The translations under genes and the position numbers were made by a program. From Paenibacillus koleovorans NBRC 103111 (GTDB lineage Bacteria; Bacillota; Bacilli; Paenibacillales; NBRC-103111), in contig NZ_BIMA01000023.1 of assembly GCF_004000845.1 (NCBI RefSeq), positions 1 through 64,000 on the forward strand: DNA of 64,000 nucleotides, in the 5' to 3' direction. The notes beneath the pieces are model-generated. The model was not told where the DNA came from and made no database searches. It saw nothing but the letters and a program-made list of their open reading frames with translations. Below are positions 9,686 to 17,926 of this stretch, piece by piece (the first letter of the stretch is position 1; every line of letters begins with the position of its first letter).

Positions 9686-10531
9686 TTACCCTTTAACGCC
9701 GCTTGAAGCGATGCCTTGGATGAAATACTTCTGGAACAGCAGGAATACCAGCATAATCGGCAGCACCGCGCATGTCGCTCCGGCCATGACGAGATTCGTC
9801 CGGATGCCTTCCTGATCAAGCAGCGCCTGCAAGCCGACCGGTATCGTAAACAGCTCCTTGCTGGTCAGGAAAATGAGCGGATCGAGATAATTGTTCCAAT
9901 TCCAGACGAACGAAAGGATGATCAGGGAAACAAAGCCCGGCTTGGCAAGCGGAATGACGATCCGCCAGAAAATGCTGAAATGCCCGGCACCGTCGATAAA
10001 GGCCGACTCCGAAAAGTCCTTCGGGATACCCATGAAAATCTGTCTTAGCAAAAAGATGCCGATAATATTGAACATGCCCGGAAGGATTAGCGTCCAATGG
10101 GTGTCGTACACGCCAAACCAGTTAAACAGAATGAAACGGGGCACCAGCGTCACTTGATGGGGGATCATCAACGTCGTCAGGTACACAAGGAATATAATGT
10201 TTTTTCCTCTGAATTCGATCTTGGCAAACGCATAAGCCGCAGCCGCACTGACAAGGAGCGTACCTAGGATTGTGAGAACCGTGACCTTAATCGAATTGAA
10301 GAAAAAGAGCGAGAAGGGGTAATACTTGTTCGTCCAGACGAACTTGTAATTCTCAAACCGGGGATGCTCCGGAATCCAACGGATCGGGAACTGAAATACT
10401 TCCGCTGGCAGCTTCAACGAAGCCGACAGCATCCACAGGAATGGCATTAGCATCAGAATGCCCAGCGCCGTAACGGCAACTGTAACTAGCAGCTTAATGA
10501 GACGTTTGACCCATGGAGCGCTCGTTGTCAT
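9686..10531 (-). CDS. Carbohydrate ABC transporter permease, MalG type
   Basis: 281 aa, six predicted membrane spans, with the ATPase-coupling EAA loop near residue 188 (ESAFIDGAGHFSIFWRIVIPLAKP). The gene ends with the basic/polar tail FIQGIASSGVKG typical of MalG-like permeases. The start is the ATG that overlaps the upstream permease stop as ATGA and is preceded by GGGTGA. The longer reading to 10606 would run deep into the upstream gene and is not supported. It pairs with the adjacent MalF-type subunit to form the channel. Confidence 0.92.
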   Translation of the reverse strand: MTTSAPWVKRLIKLLVTVAVTALGILMLMPFLWMLSASLKLPAEVFQFPIRWIPEHPRFENYKFVWTNKYYPFSLFFFNSIKVTVLTILGTLLVSAAAAYAFAKIEFRGKNIIFLVYLTTLMIPHQVTLVPRFILFNWFGVYDTHWTLILPGMFNIIGIFLLRQIFMGIPKDFSESAFIDGAGHFSIFWRIVIPLAKPGFVSLIILSFVWNWNNYLDPLIFLTSKELFTIPVGLQALLDQEGIRTNLVMAGATCAVLPIMLVFLLFQKYFIQGIASSGVKG

Positions 10532-11412
10532 GAGTAATTCACCCACTTCTTCTGCTGTCTCCATTGCACGAGCGTAATCAGGAATATAAGGAGGAACAGC
10601 ACCCATGCGATGGCCGAGCCGTACCCGAATTTGTAGAAGCGGAACGATGCAACATAAATGTAGTGCACCAGCACCGAGGTCGATTCCCCCGGCCCTCCTT
10701 GCGTCATAATGTTAATCGGACCGAACACCTCGAAGGAATGGATCACACGGGTAATGAACAGAAAGAACGTCGTCGGCGATAGAAGCGGAAGCGTAATGGA
10801 GAAAAACTTGCGTACCCCGCTCGCCCCGTCGACCTCGGCCGCTTCATACAGCTCCTTGGAGATGCCCTGCAAACCCGCCATGTAGATGACCAAATCGTAG
10901 CCAAGACCGTTCCAGATCATCATCAGCATGAGGGAAGGGAGCGCCCAAGTCGTACTGGCCAGCCACTGCGGAGGGTGCTCGATGCCGATGGACTGAAGAA
11001 ACTGCGTAATCGGCCCTTGCGAAGGATGCAGCAGCGCCATCCAGACGACCGAAGCCGCGACTATCGTTGTAATGTACGGCATGAAGTAGACGAGCCGGAG
11101 CGGCCCTTTCATATACACCTTGCTGTTCAGCGCTATCGCAAGTACCAGGGCGATCGCCATTGTGACGGGCACGACTACAATCGTAAACACCGCGTTGTTG
11201 CGGAGGGATTGATAGAATAGCCCCTCCTTGAACAAGGCGATATAGTTGTCGAGTCCTACAAACTTGATCTGACGCAGTCCGGAAATCAGATCCCACTCGC
11301 TAAACGACAGCACCAGAGAAAATACAATCGGGAACAGCATAAACAGCACAAAACCAAGCAAACTGGGAAGCAAAAACAGAAGACCGACAACCGCATCTTT
11401 TCTTGGGTTCAC
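10528..11412 (-). CDS. Carbohydrate ABC transporter permease, MalF type
   Basis: 294 aa with six predicted membrane spans and the conserved EAA loop (KELYEAAEVDGASGVRKFF, about 196-214) that docks to the ATPase. The N-terminus MNPRKDAVVGLLFLLPSL is typical of the UgpA/MalF sugar permeases. The start codon is GTG, 5 bases after GAAGGTGA. It is the first gene of the uptake operon on the minus strand. The upstream gap of about 180 bases must hold the promoter, but no convincing -35/-10 pair was found. Confidence 0.92.
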   Translation of the reverse strand: MNPRKDAVVGLLFLLPSLLGFVLFMLFPIVFSLVLSFSEWDLISGLRQIKFVGLDNYIALFKEGLFYQSLRNNAVFTIVVVPVTMAIALVLAIALNSKVYMKGPLRLVYFMPYITTIVAASVVWMALLHPSQGPITQFLQSIGIEHPPQWLASTTWALPSLMLMMIWNGLGYDLVIYMAGLQGISKELYEAAEVDGASGVRKFFSITLPLLSPTTFFLFITRVIHSFEVFGPINIMTQGGPGESTSVLVHYIYVASFRFYKFGYGSAIAWVLFLLIFLITLVQWRQQKKWVNYS

Positions 11413-11585
11413 CCCATCACCTTCATTCTCCAGTATTCAAGCCATGTCTCGCTCTCATTATAGAGCGGATGTTCGCCGGCTTTGAAGGAATGATCTTCGT
11501 GACAAGTTTCATCTTTTTTGCCGGTTGCGGGCGACGTTCAATATTATTGGGGGAATGTTCATTATTTTTGGATCGTAGGGATACG

Positions 11586-11618
11586 CAAAAATCCCCCTAG
11601 ACCCATCTCTAGGGGGAT
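11586..11618 (-). terminator. Rho-independent terminator after the alditol oxidase gene
   Basis: ATCCCCCTAGA (11591-11601) pairs perfectly with TCTAGGGGGAT (11608-11618), loop of six bases. Read on the minus strand the stem is followed by TTTTT, so it ends the transcript of the oxidase gene. Confidence 0.88.
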
Positions 11619-11642
11619 ACACGCATCTAGCTTCTAATGCAC

Positions 11643-12896
11643 CTACCACAAATACCGTTCCAAGAACGAATTGCGGAACTTTCCCTGCGGATCGCAGCTG
11701 GCTGCGAGCTTTTGGAAATCAAGGCGTTTCTCATAGAGCGACTTCAATCGTTCCGGCGCCATGGCGAACAGCTTCGCCCAGTGCGGGCGCGCCTCATAGG
11801 GCTCAAGCGCGGCTTCGATGAGCGGCAACACACGCTCCACCGCCTCGCCGTGCGGCTTCCATGTAAAATGAATGCCCACGGAATCGCGGTCGTAGCTTGG
11901 ACTCATCCATAGCGGATCGGCAGCAATGGAACGGACTTCCGAGGTGTAGAGATGCGGAGCAAATTGCTCCCGCAGCTTGTAAATCGTCTCTAACGCAGCG
12001 TAGGCCTGGCTTCGCGGCACAAAGTACTCGCTCTGCAGCTCCTCTCCCGCACTCGGAGTAAACTCCATCCGAAAATGCGGCAGCCGCTCGTGCCAAGGTC
12101 CCCTTTTGCCTAGCTGCTCACTGCAGGGCTCCGCGGAAATGCCCGGTACGGGATGCAACGGCACTGTGGCCCTCGTCGCCCCGTAGAACTCATCCTCGGC
12201 GAACGGATCCTCCTCACCCACGAGACATTTCAACCACACCTGATTGAAGTGTTCGCTCTTCCAATCGGTGAATAGGCTGACGCTGTACGCGCTCGAGAAC
12301 ACATCGTCGAAGTGACTTTCCAGCTGGGATAGAGCTATATTCTCAAACAACCGTTGGCTGATATCAAAGCTCGGCACGATGTCTAGTGTCAGCTTCGACA
12401 CGACGCCTAACGCTCCAAGACTGACCATGGCTCCGTCCGCTTCCGGCTGTTCACCGCGTGTATAAACGACCGCTTCGCCGCTTGAAGTCACAATCTCAAC
12501 CGAGCGTACGGCCGTAGCGAGATTGCCGTTCCGGTCCCCGGAACCATGCGTCCCCGTTGCACAAGCGCCAGCAATCGTAATGTGCGGAAGAGAAGCCAAA
12601 TTATGCAGCGCATATTGGTTGGCATGCAAATAACTTGCCAGCTCTCCGTATCGAATGCCGCCTTCCACCGTGACGGTCCCGCGGGTACGGTCAAGCTCCA
12701 GTACTCGACTCATCTTCTTCAATGAAACTAAACTGCCGGGCGTGTCGGCAATGCTGTTGAACGAGTGTCGCGATCCAAGCGCTTTGATCCTATGGCGCTT
12801 CGCCACCCATTCCTGGAGCTGCTCCACCCGCTCCGGCTCGAACAGCTCCTCGGCGCTGTACCTGTAATTCCCCGCCCAATTGCGTTCCTCTTGCAT
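11643..12896 (-). CDS. FAD-dependent alditol (xylitol/sorbitol-type) oxidase
   Basis: 417 aa from the chosen ATG. It closely follows the layout of Streptomyces AldO, a vanillyl-alcohol-oxidase-family enzyme that oxidises the terminal hydroxyl of sugar alcohols with O2. The opening NWAGNYRY motif is present, GSRHSFN carries the His (His44) that binds FAD covalently in AldO, and further matches are SLPHITIAGACATGTHGSG, SVSLFTDWKSEHFNQVWLK and PHWAKLF. A GTG twelve bases upstream (12908) is possible, but GAGG stands 6 bases before the internal ATG. It lies 43 bases downstream of the diguanylate cyclase gene, so the two may be co-transcribed. Final substrate is not certain. Confidence 0.88.
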   Translation of the reverse strand: MQEERNWAGNYRYSAEELFEPERVEQLQEWVAKRHRIKALGSRHSFNSIADTPGSLVSLKKMSRVLELDRTRGTVTVEGGIRYGELASYLHANQYALHNLASLPHITIAGACATGTHGSGDRNGNLATAVRSVEIVTSSGEAVVYTRGEQPEADGAMVSLGALGVVSKLTLDIVPSFDISQRLFENIALSQLESHFDDVFSSAYSVSLFTDWKSEHFNQVWLKCLVGEEDPFAEDEFYGATRATVPLHPVPGISAEPCSEQLGKRGPWHERLPHFRMEFTPSAGEELQSEYFVPRSQAYAALETIYKLREQFAPHLYTSEVRSIAADPLWMSPSYDRDSVGIHFTWKPHGEAVERVLPLIEAALEPYEARPHWAKLFAMAPERLKSLYEKRLDFQKLAASCDPQGKFRNSFLERYLW

Positions 12897-12939
12897 CGTG
12901 CTCCTCACTCCTTCTCATCGTTAACGGCAAACATCAACC

Positions 12940-14709
12940 CTACACGGTTTTACTATAAAAGCAGTAACGGTTTTTCCCCTTCGATTTGGCCTCGTACATC
13001 GCCTGATCCGCCTGATGTAGAATCGTCTTAGCCTCTATGCCGGCCTCGTTGCCCAAAGCGATCCCCAAGCTGCCGGAGATGGCCACCGGGTGGCCCATGA
13101 TGACGTCAATGTGTCGCACGGCGGAAAGAACACGATCGGCCAATTGATCCAAATCAACGTGCTCGACCCGTTCCACCAGAATCACAAATTCATCTCCGGC
13201 CCAACGGGCTACAATGTCCGGCTCGTCGGTACACCGTTTGAGCGCGGCCGCCACTTCCTGCAAGAGCTTGTCGCCCCTTTCATGCCCCAGCGTATCGTTC
13301 ACCTGTTTGAACCCGTCCAGATCCAGGAACAACACCGCATAGGGATCCGCTCCCGCTTCCTGCATGGACGCTCGGCGTTCCAGCCACTCCCCGATATACC
13401 GGCGGTTTGGCAGTCCGGTCAACTCGTCGTTGTGCGCCTTATGTATGGCTTCCGTGCGGTTTCCGAAGGCGATCAAGTGACCATAGAAGGTCGTGGTACC
13501 CTCATCTCGGATCGGAGTGACATGACACTCATAGTAGGAAGCCTCTCCATCCGACGCCTGATGGGCAACGTACTCCCGGAAGGCAGCCTGCGTTTTCTCG
13601 AAATAAAGGAACATCTCTTCGGCGAGCATTCCCCCATTCAACAGCTTCATTTCCTGGACATACGTTACAAGGGAATCCCCTATAGACAACGGCCTTCCGA
13701 ACAGCTCCTCAAATCTCCCATTGGCAAACACCACCACTCCCCGCGTATCGCACATCGTAATCGCTTCATGGCTCGATACTAGCATGCGTTCAATAATCTT
13801 GTTCTGTTCCGCGATCTTGCGTCCCGCCTTCCGACTTTGGTCATATAGCCCCGTCATCTTCACGTACATTTGGATAAATTCGTAGAACAAGGCAGCAAGT
13901 ACGATATTCGCAAAAAGAAACGTATGGAATTTGGACACATACCAGCCCAGACTGAATCGGTTGCCTCCCCACAGGACGATCCCTACGTCCAATACGTTCA
14001 CAAGCAAGGCGACGCAGAGCCAGGCCGAAGTCACCGTTCCAGCTCGGGTCAGTCTGTAGTAAAAGACGAAGGCTGCACAACTAAGTACCATGATAGGCAG
14101 CGCATAGCCAAACGTAAATAACCTTGACACAAGACCGAAGTTCACCAAATTGGGCAGCTGTTTCTCAAAAGCGACCGAAACATACACGAAGCAGGCGACA
14201 ATGCCAACGACTCCCACGCCCAATAGGACGGTTCCCCGCAGGGCTTGTTTTGCGCTCCATCGCACCTCTCCAAACCAACGTTCCATGGTGGTATATATTA
14301 GAAGGGTCACAGGGAATCCGGCGTGCCAGTAGACATACAAATATTCAGCCGTCTGATTGCCCGGAGTATAGTATGTCGGCGGAAAGAACCCCGGAAACAG
14401 AATTAGATAGGCCAAGGTCATCAGAGAAGTGTAAGCGTAGCCTGCGCACAAGACCAAGATCTGAGGGGAGCGGTGGATGCGAAACTGATTATAGAACACG
14501 AAGATGGTCATCCATTCAAAACAGACCACCGTGCCTAGCAATGTCGGCAGGAACGTATTGGACTTGGGCAACTCCAATCGGGCAAACGGCACGCACAACA
14601 ACGTAAGGACGGCAATAATCAGGCCAATAATAAAAGTAGACCGCCGCTGCAACCGGTTGGACGGCATGGTAAAGAGGGTATAGGCCGGAATTTCGTTATG
14701 CTTCGACAT
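12940..14709 (-). CDS. Membrane diguanylate cyclase: MASE-like sensor, PAS, GGDEF
   Basis: 589 aa. Residues about 20-270 hold seven to eight hydrophobic spans resembling a MASE-type sensor. A PAS domain follows (about 305-425, TMCDTRGVVVFANGRFEELFG). The C-terminal GGDEF domain begins at DELTGLPNRRYIGEWLERR and has the active-site variant AGDEF near residue 503. It should make cyclic di-GMP from two GTP. The usual RxxD inhibitory site before the active site reads DEPD here, so product inhibition at that site is probably absent. The start was moved from 14739 because GGAGAT stands 6 bases before the internal ATG. Signal sensed is unknown. Confidence 0.88.
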   Translation of the reverse strand: MSKHNEIPAYTLFTMPSNRLQRRSTFIIGLIIAVLTLLCVPFARLELPKSNTFLPTLLGTVVCFEWMTIFVFYNQFRIHRSPQILVLCAGYAYTSLMTLAYLILFPGFFPPTYYTPGNQTAEYLYVYWHAGFPVTLLIYTTMERWFGEVRWSAKQALRGTVLLGVGVVGIVACFVYVSVAFEKQLPNLVNFGLVSRLFTFGYALPIMVLSCAAFVFYYRLTRAGTVTSAWLCVALLVNVLDVGIVLWGGNRFSLGWYVSKFHTFLFANIVLAALFYEFIQMYVKMTGLYDQSRKAGRKIAEQNKIIERMLVSSHEAITMCDTRGVVVFANGRFEELFGRPLSIGDSLVTYVQEMKLLNGGMLAEEMFLYFEKTQAAFREYVAHQASDGEASYYECHVTPIRDEGTTTFYGHLIAFGNRTEAIHKAHNDELTGLPNRRYIGEWLERRASMQEAGADPYAVLFLDLDGFKQVNDTLGHERGDKLLQEVAAALKRCTDEPDIVARWAGDEFVILVERVEHVDLDQLADRVLSAVRHIDVIMGHPVAISGSLGIALGNEAGIEAKTILHQADQAMYEAKSKGKNRYCFYSKTV

Positions 14710-14811
14710 AGTACATCTCCAGTGCATTTTCTCCATCAACGATAACTATAACATGCAACTGAAATCCTATCCTATAGCGATTTTCATCGGTTTTTTCGAA
14801 AAAATCTTAAC

Positions 14812-14853
14812 AAAAAAAACCGCCGTCCGATTCCTGAGGGATCTTGAACGGCG
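14812..14853 (-). terminator. Rho-independent terminator of the MerR-SRPBCC operon
   Basis: On the minus strand CGCCGTTC (14846-14853) pairs with GGACGGCG (14821-14828) and is followed by TTTTTTTT (14812-14819). It lies downstream of the SRPBCC gene ending at 14919 and just upstream of the diguanylate cyclase promoter region. Confidence 0.85.
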
Positions 14854-14918
14854 ATTATTCTAGAGTCCGCGCACGAGCAGCCATTTTTTCCGGTAAATGC
14901 AGCTATGACGTTGCAAAT

Positions 14919-15359
14919 CTAGTTGGCTATGTCCGACAGCACCTTGCCAAGCCGGTCCAGATTCTGTTCATTGCCCTCTATGCAGTACGGCTTAGCTTGT
15001 TCAAACTCCTCTTTCTTCTTAAATAGTTGACGGAAGGTGACCTTGGTACGGCCCCCCAAGTCTTCGAAGGTAGCCGTCACCCGAAATTCGTGGCCGGATA
15101 GATGGTCGAGCACGACCCGCTCCGACGGTACAATCTCGACAAAGACGCTATGATTCGGGTAATCTGCGCCATCCGGTCCGTGCATGGTGTATCGCCATGT
15201 GCCGCCCGGCTTCATATCGCACTCATGAAACGTATTCGTGAAGCCTTGCGGTCCCCACCACATAGCTAACAAATCGGGGGTAGTCCAGGCTCGAAATACA
15301 AGCTCACGCGGGACATCGTATTCGCGCGTAGCCATAAGTTCATTTTCACCTATTGTCAT
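14919..15359 (-). CDS. SRPBCC (AHSA1-like) domain protein
   Basis: 146 aa, a single START/Bet v1-type helix-grip domain of the AHSA1 (activator of Hsp90 ATPase homologue) class. The diagnostic N-terminal motif is REYDVPRELVFRAWTTPD followed by MWWGPQGF. The bacterial family includes small ligand-binding or stress proteins with mostly unknown function. It overlaps the preceding SRPBCC gene by 14 bases and forms a three-gene operon with a MerR regulator, so expression probably responds to the regulator's inducer. A perfect-stem terminator follows. No enzyme function should be assumed. Confidence 0.85.
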   Translation of the reverse strand: MTIGENELMATREYDVPRELVFRAWTTPDLLAMWWGPQGFTNTFHECDMKPGGTWRYTMHGPDGADYPNHSVFVEIVPSERVVLDHLSGHEFRVTATFEDLGGRTKVTFRQLFKKKEEFEQAKPYCIEGNEQNLDRLGKVLSDIAN

Positions 15360-15804
15360 GTTCCTGTCCCCCTTCTATTGCCTTGCCCAGGTTGTCCAAC
15401 ATGATCTTGGTACCGTGCTCTCGTATTTCCGGCGTATCGTGTCCGTCGAAAAATGCGCCTTGTTCCGTGAAAATCAGCTTCGTGCCGCCCTCTGCCTGAA
15501 TGAGCTCGATCGTAGTGATCGAGACGGACATGCGTATGTCTCCCGAATCCAACGTGTACGTATAGACAATACGCTGCTCCGGAATAAGCTCCTGGTAGCA
15601 GGCATCGAAGGTAAAGATCGGACCGCCCGGCGGACCGCCGCTGCTATATTCTCGACCTCCAACCCGGAAATCAAAGATAGCTGGCTTTGAAAACCATTTG
15701 GCTTTGGCAATAGGGTCCGCCCATGCGTGATAAACCCGCTCCGGTGGAGCGGCGTAGATCCGTTCGACGACGAAGCTTCCATGCTTGACGAATCGTTCGT
15801 TCAT
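15346..15804 (-). CDS. SRPBCC (AHSA1-like) domain protein
   Basis: 152 aa. It begins FVVERIYAAPPERVYHAWADP followed by WFSKPAIFDFRVGGREYSSGGPPGG, the AHSA1-like SRPBCC signature. It is similar in plan to its downstream neighbour but clearly diverged, so the two look like an old duplication. The ATG overlaps the MerR regulator stop by four bases (ATGA), indicating translational coupling. A hydrophobic ligand cavity is expected from the fold; ligand and role are not known. Confidence 0.85.
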   Translation of the reverse strand: MNERFVKHGSFVVERIYAAPPERVYHAWADPIAKAKWFSKPAIFDFRVGGREYSSGGPPGGPIFTFDACYQELIPEQRIVYTYTLDSGDIRMSVSITTIELIQAEGGTKLIFTEQGAFFDGHDTPEIREHGTKIMLDNLGKAIEGGQEHDNR

Positions 15805-16307
15805 TCATTTTCCTCCTTCTGTTTCGGGATTCCGCTCTCTTCAGCCAGAAAGTCTCCCAACAGCTCCAGATGTCGTTCCCAACTCGCTCGCCGCTCCAAG
15901 ACCGGCTTCTCCAATCCGATCTTCATGGCTTGCAGAAGGCTGGTGAAATCTTCAACCGTTAATTCCGCCTTACCCTGCATCAGCTTGGATACATGCCGGA
16001 GCTGCTCCAATAATTTCTGCTGGAGTTTCATCTGTTCTGTGATTTGGTCGATCTGTAATCCCACAATCTCTAGTGGACTGATCTGCCCGCCATGTAATGC
16101 CGATTTAATCTCCTCAAGAGATAATCCCAGCTCCTTAAGCGATAAAATCTGGTGCAGTCTGGACAAGTCCAACTCATTGTACAGCCTATGGCCGGATTCC
16201 GTTTGTCCCGATGGGGAAAACAGCCCGATTTGATCATAAAAACGCAAGGTTCGCACGGTAAGCCCCGTAAGCTTGGCCAGATCTCCGACCTTCCAATATC
16301 TCTTCAT
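15801..16307 (-). CDS. MerR-family transcriptional regulator
   Basis: 168 aa. The N-terminal winged helix reads WKVGDLAKLTGLTVRTLRFYDQIGLF followed by GHRLYNELDLSRL, the standard MerR DNA-binding domain. A long coiled-coil dimerisation helix spans about 80-120, and a short C-terminal effector region contains no Cys pair, so a metal sensor is unlikely. It is the first gene of an operon with two SRPBCC proteins. Its own promoter has the 19-base spacer and central dyad expected for a MerR target, so autoregulation is very likely. Confidence 0.92.
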   Translation of the reverse strand: MKRYWKVGDLAKLTGLTVRTLRFYDQIGLFSPSGQTESGHRLYNELDLSRLHQILSLKELGLSLEEIKSALHGGQISPLEIVGLQIDQITEQMKLQQKLLEQLRHVSKLMQGKAELTVEDFTSLLQAMKIGLEKPVLERRASWERHLELLGDFLAEESGIPKQKEENE

Positions 16308-16351
16308 GAACCAACTCCACTCTTCGGCGCTAGCTGTGTACCGGTAGCTTT

Positions 16352-16382
16352 ATTATAAAACATTACGTAACGTAAGGTTCAA
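16352..16382 (-). promoter_or_regulatory. MerR-type promoter and operator
   Basis: On the minus strand TTGAAC (16377-16382) and TATAAT (16352-16357) are separated by 19 bases, the over-long spacer typical of MerR-activated promoters. The spacer is almost entirely one dyad, ACCTTACGT-T-ACGTAATGT, with a single mismatched pair. It drives the MerR-SRPBCC-SRPBCC operon. Confidence 0.85.
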
Positions 16383-16386
16383 CAAG

Positions 16387-16414
16387 AAAAAAGATGGCGC
16401 CCTAGGACACCATC
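16387..16414 (-). terminator. Rho-independent terminator
   Basis: On the minus strand GATGGTGTCC pairs with GGGCGCCATC through two G-U pairs (16393-16414), followed by TTTTTT (16387-16392). It ends the single-gene SRPBCC transcript to its right and sits back to back with the MerR promoter. Confidence 0.8.
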
Positions 16415-16433
16415 TCCGACTAACCTTATCCTC

Positions 16434-16862
16434 TTACTCGTTGGATTCACTGTACTTTTTTAAATTATCCAAAATCGCCTGCCACCCTGCTTGTTGCATC
16501 TCAATAGAATTGGTGGATTCTGCGTCGAACGTTTCAATTACTTTCGTATCGTTCCCTTGGCTTTCAAAAGTAGTCGCAACCTTTCTTCCATCGCCCATCG
16601 TGTAAGAAAGAAACTCATTTGTTCTCACTTCATCATAGATACCGCCAAAATCAAATCCGAAGCTGCCATCCTTAGCTTCCATTCGTGTAGAGAACTTCCC
16701 GCCCACTCTCAAATCATTCTCGGCATTCGTCGCATGCCAGTCATCAGAAGCGAAAGCCCATTGCGTAATATGCTGAGGTTCCGTCCGATACTTCCACACC
16801 TGTTCAATCGGCTTACGAATCGTCGTCTCAATGGTAATAGATACAAAATTGCTTGTTCCCAT
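16434..16862 (-). CDS. SRPBCC-family protein (polyketide cyclase/AHSA1-like)
   Basis: 142 aa. ITIETTIRKPIEQVWKYRTEPQ followed by WHATNAENDLRVGGKF is a typical opening of small SRPBCC proteins, and the C-terminus MQQAGWQAILDNLKKY is the usual amphipathic last helix. The chosen ATG at 16862 is preceded by GGAGGAGG at 7 bases; the reading from 16901 is not supported. It has its own strong promoter with an inverted-repeat operator and its own terminator, so it is a monocistronic, regulated gene. Function unknown. Confidence 0.85.
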   Translation of the reverse strand: MGTSNFVSITIETTIRKPIEQVWKYRTEPQHITQWAFASDDWHATNAENDLRVGGKFSTRMEAKDGSFGFDFGGIYDEVRTNEFLSYTMGDGRKVATTFESQGNDTKVIETFDAESTNSIEMQQAGWQAILDNLKKYSESNE

Positions 16863-16918
16863 CGTAATACCTCCTCCATTTTTCTTGCAAATTTTCTTCA
16901 TGTCGTTCCTACAAACTC

Positions 16919-16956
16919 AATATACATCATCAGGAATATTCCTGTCAAGGAATATT
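16919..16956 (-). promoter_or_regulatory. Sigma-A promoter with inverted-repeat operator
   Basis: On the minus strand TTGACA (16943-16948), an 18-base spacer and TATATT (16919-16924) form a near-consensus promoter. The -35 lies exactly between perfect 8-base arms AATATTCC (16935-16942) and GGAATATT (16949-16956), and GGAATATTCC (16933-16942) is itself a palindrome. A repressor bound here would block RNA polymerase. No adjacent gene obviously encodes it. Confidence 0.8.
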
Positions 16957-16984
16957 ATGATTTGGGGCTTTTCCTGGGGGCAAA

Positions 16985-17833
16985 TCAGAATCCACGCTGA
17001 TAATCCTCCCTGTAGATTTCATCCACCCGGGCCAGCACTTCGGCTCCTTGCTCCGCGAACTTCAATTTGGAGGGTCTGCCTTTCGTCAGATAGCCGCCGC
17101 TAGGAACGTCGCCTTGTCGACCAAGCGCCGCATCGTAAAGCAAGCCCGCCCCTTTCGACGGATCCGGAAAGAGCAGCTTCATGACAGGCCTCAGCAAGAA
17201 AGGCAAGCCGGCCCGATTCTTCGGGTTAATCGTGTTGTTGCCGCCCGGATCGACGCTGAGGACGGTGATCCCCTCTTGAGCGAATAATTGAGGCCCTGCC
17301 TCCCGCGTCCATAACGACAGCGCGAGCTTCGTAGCGGCATAAGGCCCGAACAATTTGCGGAATGAAGTCGGCTGCTCCAACGTACTGGCATTAAAAGTAG
17401 TAAGGGAGGCGAACGCATTCGTAGACGTGTTGACCACCTTCCGATGCTCCCCCCGCTCCAGCAGTCCCTTCAACTCCATCATAATCAGGTACGGCGCGAC
17501 CGTCTGCAGCTCATAGTGGAGCTCGCGACCTTGCGGGGAATAACGGATCTCGGGCAGACTTCCGCCGGCGTTGTTGAAAATCAGATCCAGGCGGGATTCT
17601 TGCGCCAGAATCAGCTCGAGCGCTTGCTTCAATTGCCGGAAATCCGCCAGATCCGCTCTATACTCCCGCAGCCTCCGTTCCATTGCCGCCTCCTGGACAA
17701 TCGGATCTTCCGCAGGAAACGCCGAGCGATTCAGACCGACGACCTGCCAATTCTCGTTTAAAAGCCTGCGCGTCAACGCCAAACCGATCCCGCTGCCTGC
17801 TCCCGTAATCAATGCTGTTTTCTTCCCGTTCAT
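16985..17833 (-). CDS. Short-chain dehydrogenase/reductase (SDR)
   Basis: 282 aa classical SDR. The cofactor motif TGAGSGIG is at residues 10-17, NNAG at 87-90, catalytic Ser137 (VVNTSTNA) and the YxxxK pair Tyr165/Lys169 (GPYAATK). It should carry out NAD(P)-dependent oxidoreduction of an unknown carbonyl or alcohol substrate. The ATG follows GGGAGG. It is transcribed divergently from a MerR regulator, and its promoter has a 19-base spacer with a dyad, so it is almost certainly that regulator's target. Confidence 0.9.
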   Translation of the reverse strand: MNGKKTALITGAGSGIGLALTRRLLNENWQVVGLNRSAFPAEDPIVQEAAMERRLREYRADLADFRQLKQALELILAQESRLDLIFNNAGGSLPEIRYSPQGRELHYELQTVAPYLIMMELKGLLERGEHRKVVNTSTNAFASLTTFNASTLEQPTSFRKLFGPYAATKLALSLWTREAGPQLFAQEGITVLSVDPGGNNTINPKNRAGLPFLLRPVMKLLFPDPSKGAGLLYDAALGRQGDVPSGGYLTKGRPSKLKFAEQGAEVLARVDEIYREDYQRGF

Positions 17834-17872
17834 CGTCCTTGTCCTCCCGTTGGCTTACTTTGCTTAAGCCAC

Positions 17873-17903
17873 AGTTTACAAGTTGGAGTCGACTTCAAGT
17901 CAA
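17873..17903 (-). promoter_or_regulatory. MerR-type promoter of the SDR gene
   Basis: On the minus strand TTGACT (17898-17903) and TAAACT (17873-17878) are 19 bases apart. The spacer holds GAAGTCGACTCC, a dyad resembling the one in the divergent promoter. The elongated spacer suggests activation by untwisting through the adjacent MerR protein. Confidence 0.75.
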
Positions 17904-17926
17904 TAGCCAAACATGCATGAATGGAC

